A DNA stretch of 53,773 nucleotides, taken from positions 1 to 53,773 of the IMG/VR virus record IMGVR_UViG_3300020596_000028. One strand, given 5' to 3'. Source of the stretch: a virus. Shown here piece by piece: positions 7,874 through 15,277 of the stretch. Position 1 is the first letter of the stretch. Every line of letters begins with the position of its first letter. The position numbers and the translations under genes were made by a program. The notes beneath the pieces are model-generated. The model was not told the DNA's origin, searched no databases, and saw only the letters and a program-made list of their open reading frames with translations.

Positions 7874-8195
7874 TGTAAAAGAGTATTTTGAATACGACGT
7901 TGCTTTTTGAAGCCACGACTTGCATCGGCATTTTCAAGTCAACATCTTCATCACTCAAGAATTTGTTTTCAAGATCTTGAAGCATTTGAGAGCTCACATC
8001 GCGAAACACTTTGCACTTAGTTTTAGCCGGAGCATCTTTTTGATAATAAATACTCACGTACAAGCGACCTGATTGGCTTTCGTTAATCTGTGCTGATTTA
8101 AAAGCACCTTTAGCTAAAATCAAGTTCAGTTCTTCTTCTAGTATTCTCGGGCTTTTTTCAGATCTTGTAAAATCAGTCACAGAAACTTGAATCAT
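7863..8195 (-). CDS. Hypothetical protein (110 aa)
   Basis: A strand- and helix-mixed protein with SGRLYVSIYYQKD and VVFKILFY strands flanking a central helix. It overlaps the sigma-like gene by 11 bases and the upstream gene by 4 bases, so translation is probably coupled. No domain is recognised. Confidence 0.6.
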   Translation of the reverse strand: MIQVSVTDFTRSEKSPRILEEELNLILAKGAFKSAQINESQSGRLYVSIYYQKDAPAKTKCKVFRDVSSQMLQDLENKFLSDEDVDLKMPMQVVASKSNVVFKILFYNEK

Positions 8196-8518
8196 ACTTT
8201 ACTCTCCTCAGTGGTTTCATCAGGTTCAATTTCAAACCTGTCGAAAATGAATTGAACTTCAACCCCTGCTCTGATGTTTCTCTTTGAAAGAGTTTGGTTT
8301 AAGTTATCAACCAAACGTTTTAAAGCAGGATTAAAAGCTTGATCGATCACTAACTTTGCGTAGGCAATGTCATTATCGGTCGCAGTCAAATAGCGTTTCA
8401 TCATCTTATCGTTATGTTGCGTCGATGGAGCTGGTAAGAGGTTGTGCTTCGTCTGTTCCTGAAGTTTGAGTTGATTCAGTTGATCCTGCGACTGGTTCTT
8501 TTTGTTCCACGGCCACAT
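8192..8518 (-). CDS. Hypothetical protein (108 aa)
   Basis: The start MWPWNKK resembles the MWPF/W-plus-lysine start common in small phage proteins, which favours the long form. That form overlaps the upstream gene by 107 bases in a different frame and has only a weak AAGAAG ribosome site. An internal ATG at 8404 would remove the overlap. The C-terminal half contains a KLVIDQAFNPALKRLVDNLN helix and a QFIFDRFEIEPDE segment. Function is unknown. Confidence 0.55.
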   Translation of the reverse strand: MWPWNKKNQSQDQLNQLKLQEQTKHNLLPAPSTQHNDKMMKRYLTATDNDIAYAKLVIDQAFNPALKRLVDNLNQTLSKRNIRAGVEVQFIFDRFEIEPDETTEESKV

Positions 8519-9278
8519 CTTCTTTTGTCTCCGGTGCTACAGCAGGTTCATCTTGCTTCACTGCTTCAGATTGTTTCGCAAGTTGTTCTTCTTGAGCCTT
8601 CTTTGAAACTTCTGTCGCAACTTCATCCGCACGTTTATAAACGATATTTTCAAATTCCCTTTGGAAGTCAGCCATTGAAATTTTAGATTCATCAAATCCA
8701 GCAACTGATTCTGAATGCTCTACTCGAAGCGACTTAATCATTTCAGCAGTGAGAGGGCTCATGTTTTGATTCTTCGTCATCTCATTTAAGATCGCTTCAA
8801 TTGTGTTGATGCGATGACTTAGATTCATGTTGAAAGTTTTTTGATTCTCATTCAACTGATAAATCCATTGAGCGACTTCTTCCATCAACGCTTTCATCGT
8901 GATATCCACGGTGAAAACTTTGCGCTCAAGGTTGAAAAACACCTGACGAAGCAGCATGGAATAACGTTTTTTACTTTCAAGATCGAGCTTTGCTAGAGCT
9001 TCATCCATTTTTTTAAATGTATTTTGAAGACGATTTTCAAGAACGTTGGCGACTTGAAACGTGTAGGCTTCAAATATTTTCTTCTGCTCGTCTTTGAAGG
9101 TTCTGAAAAGCTTTTTTACAACACCTCGAATAGCGAGCTTGCTTTCAGCTGCCTTAGATTCTAAGTCAGTCACTTCGCACATCGAATCGGTATCAGGAGT
9201 TTCAGGCATCGTGATGGTATCCCCGAAGCTTGTCTCTTGAATTTTTTCGTCTTTCTGCTCTACGTTCGTCTCGTTCAT
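8412..9278 (-). CDS. Coiled-coil hypothetical protein with Glu/Gln-rich tail (288 aa)
   Basis: Residues 45-200 are long amphipathic helices, suggesting an elongated or oligomeric protein. The last 70 residues are low-complexity and rich in Glu, Gln, Ser and Thr. A TCAAAGGAG ribosome site lies within the end of the RuvC-like gene. The low-complexity tail is the part overlapped by the next gene in another frame. Function is unknown. Confidence 0.65.
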   Translation of the reverse strand: MNETNVEQKDEKIQETSFGDTITMPETPDTDSMCEVTDLESKAAESKLAIRGVVKKLFRTFKDEQKKIFEAYTFQVANVLENRLQNTFKKMDEALAKLDLESKKRYSMLLRQVFFNLERKVFTVDITMKALMEEVAQWIYQLNENQKTFNMNLSHRINTIEAILNEMTKNQNMSPLTAEMIKSLRVEHSESVAGFDESKISMADFQREFENIVYKRADEVATEVSKKAQEEQLAKQSEAVKQDEPAVAPETKEDVAVEQKEPVAGSTESTQTSGTDEAQPLTSSIDAT

Positions 9279-9994
9279 TGATTCATCTCCTTTGATTTAT
9301 AGTACCCATAGCCAATCAAAATCGCGTCTGCGATGTCGTTTTGGTTTTGGAGTAGATCGATTCCAAAAAGTTCTTTGACTTTTTTTACTGATAAATGCTT
9401 ATTGGTAATCTTACCTTTAACGTTTTCGCCTCGAATGGATCGCATCCGTTTGGTGATTAAAGATTTGATTTCATTTTTACGAGCTTTTTCAAGTTCACCT
9501 TTGAATGCTCGAGAGCCATGCCGCATTTGATAGTTATATGTGACTTCAGAAATTGCCTTGGCCGTGATCTCGTTTTTTAAACGCATTCGTTCGAGTTTGA
9601 TTTCCTTATTAGCTGCTCGTTGGTCTTTCGACATCTTCATTCCCGAATGCTTGTGCCATTGACTCGTGTCCATGTAGATGGGAGTTCTTCCGAGTGAAAA
9701 TAAAACCACGGCCACTGAGTAGTGAATAAACTCGAGAACTTTTTGAGCATCCCGATTTCTGCCTAGACCGGATTGATTGGTTTGCTCAATCACGATGGCG
9801 TCCACATAGCCCTTTTCAACTAGAACTTGCTTCACTTGATTGCCAATTTGCACTGACAGTTGGATTAAATTCATCGGATATGGCAGTGAAAAGTCTTTAA
9901 TATTGTAACTAATTTGACCGTAATGAGCAGCTCTCCCGTCTTCAGTAATTGCCCAACCCGTCTTCGTTGAGAGATCAAGTGCTAGAATTCGCAT
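9275..9994 (-). CDS. RuvC-like Holliday junction resolvase
   Basis: The 239-residue protein shows the RNase H-like resolvase pattern: the first acid in ILALDLSTKTGWA (D7), the second in AIVIEQTN (E70), and C-terminal acids in NDIADAILIGYGYY (D220, D223). A basic lysine- and arginine-rich segment (about 120-200), longer than in bacterial RuvC, separates the last two. It probably resolves branched DNA before packaging, consistent with its position in the same operon as terL. It overlaps the upstream gene by 20 bases. Confidence 0.85.
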   Translation of the reverse strand: MRILALDLSTKTGWAITEDGRAAHYGQISYNIKDFSLPYPMNLIQLSVQIGNQVKQVLVEKGYVDAIVIEQTNQSGLGRNRDAQKVLEFIHYSVAVVLFSLGRTPIYMDTSQWHKHSGMKMSKDQRAANKEIKLERMRLKNEITAKAISEVTYNYQMRHGSRAFKGELEKARKNEIKSLITKRMRSIRGENVKGKITNKHLSVKKVKELFGIDLLQNQNDIADAILIGYGYYKSKEMNQ

Positions 9995-10295
9995 TGTTTT
10001 TCTTCCTTAGTTCTTCTGCTTTTTTTCGAATCGCTTCTTCAGCGGACTCAGAATCCTTGCTCACCTTTTCATTCTCACCGACGACATCACGATCCGACTG
10101 ATCCCGGTTTCGTTCGCTTTGCTCATGTGAAACTCGGTCTTGAAGGTTCTTAAACCAGTTGATAAATAAAATACTCAATCCACCCACACCTAGAAACCCA
10201 ATCAAACCCACAAGCCAGCCCCAAGGGCTCCCAGAAATTAGGCCCGTGAGAAACGTCATGCCTTGAGTAAAAGTAAATTTAACCACGTCATCCAT
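9975..10295 (-). CDS. Single-span membrane protein with charged C-terminal coil (106 aa)
   Basis: One or two hydrophobic stretches span about residues 11-48 (WGWLVGLIGFLGVGGLSILF), followed by a highly charged helix rich in Asp, Arg, Glu and Lys. The layout resembles spanin inner-membrane subunits or small holin-associated proteins. An AGGGGG ribosome site precedes the ATG. It lies two genes after the holin-like gene. A lysis role is plausible from context only. Confidence 0.6.
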   Translation of the reverse strand: MDDVVKFTFTQGMTFLTGLISGSPWGWLVGLIGFLGVGGLSILFINWFKNLQDRVSHEQSERNRDQSDRDVVGENEKVSKDSESAEEAIRKKAEELRKKNNANSST

Positions 10296-10308
10296 ATCAA
10301 ACCCCCTA

Positions 10309-11244
10309 TTAGTTCAGCCAAGTCCAGCCCTGTTCGGGACGATAGACACCAATCATTGATCGACCTGTCACGGTGAGAAGTCTCAGCACATGAGGAATCG
10401 AACGATCGAATTTAAACTTGGAATCAAAATCTAAATCAAACTGGTCATCTAATGAAATCGCTGTGACTGAATCTTGCCCAATCACTTGAATTTTCTTTCC
10501 CTTGTACTTAACGAGTGGAACAGACAGTGGAATGAATTCTTTTGAGTACATCCAAACCATCCAAGAAAAGAATTTGATGTCATTTCCATCTACAAAAACA
10601 CCCTGAAAAATACAGCTTTCAGGTTGAAAAGGTTGAATGAGTTGACTGAGTTTCAGCTTTGCGTTGCCTGCTTTAACTGGTAACGGTCCTTCAAATTGAG
10701 CTCCACATCCTTGAACAGCGGCATACACTGAGCCTAATGAGTTCACTGGAAGGTCTAAAACTGCATCAACATCAAACCTTGTTTTAGTCGTGTAACCATT
10801 CCAATGTTCTCCAGGGCGGCTCACTCGGATGAACGCGTGACCTTCAAAGGGATGAATTTGAATAGATTGATTTTTTTCTTTTGGGAACTCAGGTTGAAGC
10901 GACACGCTAATCAGGCAAGACTTTACGGCCGGGCCTGAGAGTTCATAAGTGAGCACTTGATTTTTTTCATAACGTTCACGTTGTTCGATCTGACAATCTT
11001 TGGATCGAATCGTAATCTTTCCGCTGTAATAACCTTGTACTGAAAATGAAACTGAATCTAGAGGATCGCCTTGCTGCATCTCAAGAATAATCAGTCCTTG
11101 CGCAGTCACTCCATTCACTTTGAATTCAACGGTGGGGTAATTGGATTGAGCCGCAGGCACCGAACTATCAGGCCGAATTCGCTTGACGCAAGAAACTAAA
11201 AAGCAAACGGCTACAAGGAGAGCTAACATTCGCGCGAGTTTCAT
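10309..11244 (-). CDS. Predicted outer-surface lipoprotein (311 aa)
   Basis: The start MKLARML is chosen because GGAG lies nine bases upstream; an ATG five codons earlier has no ribosome site. The N terminus is a signal peptide ending in the lipobox LVSC, so the mature protein would begin at that lipidated cysteine. The rest is a strand-rich domain with several cysteines and no recognised family. It follows a terminator and is in the lysis region. It might alter the cell surface, for example in superinfection exclusion, but this is inference. Confidence 0.75.
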   Translation of the reverse strand: MKLARMLALLVAVCFLVSCVKRIRPDSSVPAAQSNYPTVEFKVNGVTAQGLIILEMQQGDPLDSVSFSVQGYYSGKITIRSKDCQIEQRERYEKNQVLTYELSGPAVKSCLISVSLQPEFPKEKNQSIQIHPFEGHAFIRVSRPGEHWNGYTTKTRFDVDAVLDLPVNSLGSVYAAVQGCGAQFEGPLPVKAGNAKLKLSQLIQPFQPESCIFQGVFVDGNDIKFFSWMVWMYSKEFIPLSVPLVKYKGKKIQVIGQDSVTAISLDDQFDLDFDSKFKFDRSIPHVLRLLTVTGRSMIGVYRPEQGWTWLN

Positions 11245-11280
11245 TTTCTCTGACTCCATTTTTTAAAGATCAGCAGACAT

Positions 11281-11322
11281 AAAAAAAGCCCCTGTGCATT
11301 TTTATTCAAAAGACAGGGGCTT
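11281..11322 (-). terminator. Rho-independent terminator after holin-like gene
   Basis: On the minus strand, AAGCCCCTGT pairs perfectly with ACAGGGGCTT around a 17-base loop, and the 3' arm runs into seven T residues. It lies between the holin-like gene and the lipoprotein gene. Confidence 0.85.
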
Positions 11323-11340
11323 AGATCAAAACTGAATCAA

Positions 11341-11766
11341 TTAGCTAGCCGCAACAGCAGGCTTAGCTTCATCTTTCTTTTCAATGAACTGTTTATAGAT
11401 CTGATGGATCAGAACTTGGAGTCCAGCGATCGTCGATGAATGAAGAAGTGCAGCAGGAGCGCTCACACCTGAAGCCACCATTGCGAGCACGCCAGTAATC
11501 AAACTGAGCACCACAACGATGAGCAATCGGTACTTGCCAGCCATATTAGCAATCGGAGTTTGAAACGCTTTCATCATCAACTGAGTCACGATGACTGCGA
11601 TTACAAGTCCGCTAGCTCCTTTAATTTCGCCCACTGATTTCAAAAGCATTTGAACGAATTCATCCATCCCTACGACTACGACAGTTGGGTCTTCCACTGC
11701 GAAGGCAACCGCGCTCATTACCAAAGTCATCAACATCAAAGACAGAAACATGAAAGCTTTTTTCAT
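11341..11766 (-). CDS. Holin-like membrane protein (141 aa)
   Basis: The N terminus looks like a signal peptide or first membrane segment (FMFLSLMLMTLVMSAVAFA). Two more hydrophobic segments follow, ASGLVIAVIVTQLMM and LLIVVVLSLITGVLAMVA, then an amphipathic helix and a charged KKDEAK tail. Three membrane segments and a charged tail fit a class I holin. The endolysin gene is 1.4 kb upstream in the same direction. Sequence alone does not prove pore formation. Confidence 0.6.
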   Translation of the reverse strand: MKKAFMFLSLMLMTLVMSAVAFAVEDPTVVVVGMDEFVQMLLKSVGEIKGASGLVIAVIVTQLMMKAFQTPIANMAGKYRLLIVVVLSLITGVLAMVASGVSAPAALLHSSTIAGLQVLIHQIYKQFIEKKDEAKPAVAAS

Positions 11767-11789
11767 TTCATTTCTCCTAGGTTTTTAAT

Positions 11790-12362
11790 TTACTTCACTA
11801 AGTAAAACGGACCGTACAGGATTGAATCAAACATCAACCCTTCCAATACGGTCGCGTTCATCACGTGAACGGCTTCCAGAATATCATCAGCAAATTTACT
11901 TGGCAGCAACCAAGTCAAATCTCCAGCTTTAGCTGAAGGTCTTACTTTGGTTCTTACTTCAATGAAATGCTCAGGCTTTGAGCCTTCACCGATGATAAAA
12001 CAATAGTCTGGAAAAGCAGTTGCATACACTGGCAGATGTTCACGGCATGGAACGATGTGGCTTCCGTAGTAATCGGACCAGCTTTCACTTGCTTGTTCGC
12101 CAATGAAAAACGTAAGAGTTTTAGTCTCTTCGTTGTAATCGAAGTCCATGAAATGAACTAAGGTTGATCTTTTTGTTCGCCATTCAAACCGAGACTTCAT
12201 CAGATGTGCGCATTGATCTTTTGAGCAATCAACGTCCACTTGAACACCGACAATCGGTCTTTCATGCTCCAAGGGTTGATCAATTGGGAGCTGGTTCACT
12301 TTTAAGGCTTCGAGATAATCTTTTAGTTCCTGTGAAATTTTCGGAAATTCGTTAGTGTTCAT
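11790..12362 (-). CDS. Hypothetical protein (190 aa)
   Basis: A soluble, strand-rich protein with several cysteines (DCSKDQCAH) and aromatic residues. It overlaps the second sigma-like gene by 4 bases and is followed by the holin-like gene. I do not recognise a family. Confidence 0.65.
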   Translation of the reverse strand: MNTNEFPKISQELKDYLEALKVNQLPIDQPLEHERPIVGVQVDVDCSKDQCAHLMKSRFEWRTKRSTLVHFMDFDYNEETKTLTFFIGEQASESWSDYYGSHIVPCREHLPVYATAFPDYCFIIGEGSKPEHFIEVRTKVRPSAKAGDLTWLLPSKFADDILEAVHVMNATVLEGLMFDSILYGPFYLVK

Positions 12363-13033
12363 CTTAAGAATTCTTTCCTTTGCATTTCTTTTTCAAGATT
12401 CTCAATCAGAAATTTAATTCTATTATACCCGATGTCGGGATGCTTCTCGTGAATCTCTGTCTTGTTGAGTCCGTTCATGAAGAACTCGATGAAGACTTTT
12501 CTCTTATGTCCGAATATAGATTTCACGTATTCCTTGGCATCGATATAATCAGCAATGCTTCCTTCGGTGTCAGCGATCTCTCTTGTGAGCGACTGAAAGT
12601 GAATCAATACACGGTCTTGATCTCCTGAACCTTCAGGGCAACTTTGAAGCTCAAGCGTGGCCATATTGACGGTACCTTTTTTATTAGCCGTCTCAATCCG
12701 TCTTGCTTCATTGATAAACTTGCACTTTAGGACTTTAATCACCCAAGTTGAAAGCCGCATTCCCTTATCTGGTTTGTACATTTGGATTGCTTTGTGAACA
12801 ATATAGCGTCCAAATTCAAGTAAATCGTCGCGATCTAAACAGACATCGCTTGAAATGTAGTTGCCCATAAGACCTGAATTGATCATCCGATGGATGTATC
12901 TGTCGAACTGAGTAATGGTTTCTCTCTCCGTTTGAGAGACCACGAGCTGTTGTTGATTGGAAAAATAGCCCTGGAGTTCTTGTTTTAAGCCAAGCTGAAC
13001 TCGATCCGTGAATTCAAACCCTAGTTGGTTCAT
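12359..13033 (-). CDS. Sigma-70-like RNA polymerase factor (second, divergent copy)
   Basis: Residues 66-112 match sigma region 2: LDRDDLLEFGRYIVHKAIQM, KPDKGMRLSTWVIKVLKCKF and INEARRI, the polymerase-binding and -10 recognition helices. The C terminus (IFGHKRKVFIEFFMNGLN then TEIHEKHPDIGYNRIKFLI) could be a degenerate region 4. It shares little with the sigma-like protein at 7256-7873, so the two may recognise different promoters or act at different times. A candidate promoter precedes it, and GGGGGG provides a ribosome site. Confidence 0.7.
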   Translation of the reverse strand: MNQLGFEFTDRVQLGLKQELQGYFSNQQQLVVSQTERETITQFDRYIHRMINSGLMGNYISSDVCLDRDDLLEFGRYIVHKAIQMYKPDKGMRLSTWVIKVLKCKFINEARRIETANKKGTVNMATLELQSCPEGSGDQDRVLIHFQSLTREIADTEGSIADYIDAKEYVKSIFGHKRKVFIEFFMNGLNKTEIHEKHPDIGYNRIKFLIENLEKEMQRKEFLR

Positions 13034-13094
13034 CTAAATATGCCCCCCGACATGAGATATGTGTAATAATATTTGTTACCGTTAATGCGGGGTG

Positions 13095-13123
13095 TGTAAA
13101 GAAAAAAGTTACTAACGTGTCAA
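13095..13123 (-). promoter_or_regulatory. Candidate promoter for the second sigma-like gene
   Basis: On the minus strand a perfect TTGACA (13118-13123) is followed after 17 bases by TTTACA (13095-13100), a poor -10 box. It lies 62 bases before the gene start in a 106-base gap after the endolysin gene. The -35 box is strong, the -10 weak. Confidence 0.4.
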
Positions 13124-13139
13124 ATTGTTTTCGTTTGTT

Positions 13140-13691
13140 TTACAATTTTGGATCCCAAACTTGTAGAAACCCTTTCACACGCATGGATCCATTCGGAGTT
13201 AGAACGCGACGAGTCTTAATATAAACTCCATCCCCTTCACGCTCAACAGCAGTGCCTTGGCCGGTGTTGCCTTCGATGGTTTCAATAGAATGAGCATCGA
13301 TCAATCGTTTAATAATGCCTACGTGTCCAGAGGCTGTCGCTTTTCCGTCTTTATAGTACTGCCATAAGATCAGAGCTCCTGGATGCAGCAGAGACTGAAT
13401 GCGAGCGTTTTCAAGCATGTGATTCCAAAGGGTCATGCAGTGTTCGGTTTGGTAAAGCCAGGAAGCAGGATTTGGTCCGCCGTTTTTGGTCTCGTAAAGA
13501 ACGTCAGTTCGTTTCACACAATACTGAACAAAGGCTAAACACCAAGACTCACGTTGAGCTTTTCCGTCCACGGCCTTTTGAAATAACTCCACTTCAGGAC
13601 CACAATTATCCCCGCCTTTTTCGGTTTTTCCGACAAAGCTTAAAGCCGTTTCAATCAGGAGTGCGCATTTTTTAGTATAAAGTTCAGTCAT
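13140..13691 (-). CDS. Endolysin, CHAP/NlpC-like cysteine peptidase or amidase
   Basis: The 183-residue protein has the papain-like layout: catalytic Cys in ESWCLAFVQYC (C51), His in SGHVGIIK (H123) and a downstream polar residue in TIEGNTG (E140/N142). The family cleaves peptidoglycan peptide or amide bonds. No signal peptide is seen, so export would need a holin. It overlaps the upstream collar-like gene by 4 bases and sits at the junction of tail and lysis genes. A virion-associated lysin is possible. Confidence 0.8.
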   Translation of the reverse strand: MTELYTKKCALLIETALSFVGKTEKGGDNCGPEVELFQKAVDGKAQRESWCLAFVQYCVKRTDVLYETKNGGPNPASWLYQTEHCMTLWNHMLENARIQSLLHPGALILWQYYKDGKATASGHVGIIKRLIDAHSIETIEGNTGQGTAVEREGDGVYIKTRRVLTPNGSMRVKGFLQVWDPKL

Positions 13692-14218
13692 AAAATTTTC
13701 ATAAAAGCACCGACTCCGTAGTATGCCGGGAAGTCGATCACTACTTCACCTAAGTTCTCTTCAATGGAGTGAGTATGCTCAACACGAATCCTACGGTCTC
13801 CGTCTTCTTCTAAAGCAAGCGGACCGCTAGGAGTATCCGGTCCAGTCTCAGCGCCGTGGTCATGGGTGAAGTCAAACTCTTGAGATCCGCCGGTGCCGTT
13901 TGAAGTTTTACTGGAAGAAAAGCGAAGGTACTTTTCAGTCATGTTCGGAGTGAACCTAGCGAATACTCCGATCGTTCGAAGCGGCGATAACGGATGCGTG
14001 ATCTCTGTTCCGTCGCAACGCTGATACACGTCCTGACTTAATAGGCCCACTCCAATTTGATTTTCCTGCCAGATCAAAATCTTTCCAATTGGAACCAGAT
14101 CATTCAGGTAATTCATATTGAGTGCAAGTTTTTTCAGAGCTTCTTCTTGCATGGAAGCAAGCGCCCTAATCTCTTCCGTGTGATGGCCAGTAAAAAGAGC
14201 AGGCGTAGGAAGAGACAT
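13688..14218 (-). CDS. Tail collar-like protein, paralogue 3 of 3
   Basis: The layout matches the phage tail collar or short fibre fold: VPIGKILIWQ, RCDGTEI, FTPNMTEKYLRFSS, then GGSQEFDFTHDHGAETG and HTHSIEENLGE near the end. The two genes just upstream share the same pattern, so all three come from tandem duplication. HDHG and HTH repeats are typical of these proteins and may bind metal. It probably forms part of the tail tip or receptor-binding apparatus. Confidence 0.75.
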   Translation of the reverse strand: MSLPTPALFTGHHTEEIRALASMQEEALKKLALNMNYLNDLVPIGKILIWQENQIGVGLLSQDVYQRCDGTEITHPLSPLRTIGVFARFTPNMTEKYLRFSSSKTSNGTGGSQEFDFTHDHGAETGPDTPSGPLALEEDGDRRIRVEHTHSIEENLGEVVIDFPAYYGVGAFMKIL

Positions 14219-14219
14219 T

Positions 14220-14735
14220 TTAGTTAATCCTCATGTAAAATTTCAGCGTGTAAAAGGGAGGCTCCATGTTGAGTGAAAAATCTAAGTCGATTTCGATCGT
14301 ATGATCATGCTGGAAGGCGACGTTAAAAGTTCCATTAGAAGGATCTGCATCGGACGTAGTTGTATGCACTCCCGTTTTTCCACCATGGTCATGCTCTAAG
14401 TCTGAGTAAAAGTTAGAGCCGCCTGCTAGTCCGACCTGTCCTGCTCCGGCTGGAACTTTCAAATAGCGACTCGTGAGGTTAGGTGTAAATCGACGTTGAC
14501 CCGGTGTGCTCCGAATAAGTGAATTCTCATCTAAAATTTCTGTCCCATTACACTCTAAAAAGAACTTGGGATCAGGCGAGGGGACGCCTGGAATGTTCAC
14601 CATGATCGGAACAATCTCGCCTACCGGCACTGACTCAGACAGATGTTTTAAGTTCTGTCTCATGTTCACGCCGAGCTCAGTTGAGCCTACGGCACCAAAC
14701 TGAATCATGTCTTCTTCAATTTGAGTGAACGGCAT
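14220..14735 (-). CDS. Tail collar-like protein, paralogue 2 of 3
   Basis: The same order of motifs is seen as in the neighbours: VPVGEIVPIM, ECNGTEIL, FTPNLTSRYLKVPAG, GGSNFYSDLEHDHGGKTG, FQHDHTIEIDL and a final LKFYMRIN. It abuts the upstream paralogue by one base. Divergence among the three suggests different partners or receptors. Confidence 0.75.
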   Translation of the reverse strand: MPFTQIEEDMIQFGAVGSTELGVNMRQNLKHLSESVPVGEIVPIMVNIPGVPSPDPKFFLECNGTEILDENSLIRSTPGQRRFTPNLTSRYLKVPAGAGQVGLAGGSNFYSDLEHDHGGKTGVHTTTSDADPSNGTFNVAFQHDHTIEIDLDFSLNMEPPFYTLKFYMRIN

Positions 14736-15256
14736 TAGCGAATCCTCATATACGGTTGAACGTCAATGTATGGAGGAATCGTTGAAATCTCTCCTAAGGC
14801 GGGCTCGATCGGATGGGCATGGAGATTAGGTCCTGCGACATCGTTATTATTATCCGTCGTTTTTAAGTTCTCACGGTCAAATGTTTCACCAGTAAAACCC
14901 GAGTGATCATGTTCAAGGTCAATCGTTTCTTGACCGCCTGTGCTTCCGATATTTGAAAACGCCTTAGCAAACTTGCTTCTTAAATCCGGAAGCGTCACTC
15001 CATTTAGAGGCGACAAGGGGTCACTCACGGCTGTTCCATCCATGTACTTCCAGTTCGCATTAGGCTGAGGGATCTGAGATCCATTTGCAAACGTTTGCGA
15101 TTGATAAAAGTACATCACAAACCCAATTGGAACCGCAGCATTTATCCAGTTCAACTGCTGATGAATCCTGATCCAAATCCCTGCCGCAATGGAACTTGCA
15201 AAGTCAGTTTCCATTTTCTTAAGAAGAAGCGGTCTTGAGTTTGGAATGATGATCAT
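14735..15256 (-). CDS. Tail collar-like protein, paralogue 1 of 3
   Basis: This copy has VPIGFVMYFYQSQ, KYMDGTAV, LPDLRSKFAKAF, GGQETIDLEHDHSGFTG and LHAHPIEPALGE, and ends in VQPYMRIR. It is the first of three tandem paralogues and follows the large tail tip gene. The fold is common in phage short fibres and baseplate collars. Confidence 0.75.
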   Translation of the reverse strand: MIIIPNSRPLLLKKMETDFASSIAAGIWIRIHQQLNWINAAVPIGFVMYFYQSQTFANGSQIPQPNANWKYMDGTAVSDPLSPLNGVTLPDLRSKFAKAFSNIGSTGGQETIDLEHDHSGFTGETFDRENLKTTDNNNDVAGPNLHAHPIEPALGEISTIPPYIDVQPYMRIR

Positions 15257-15277
15257 AGTTTCCTCAATTATACCCTT

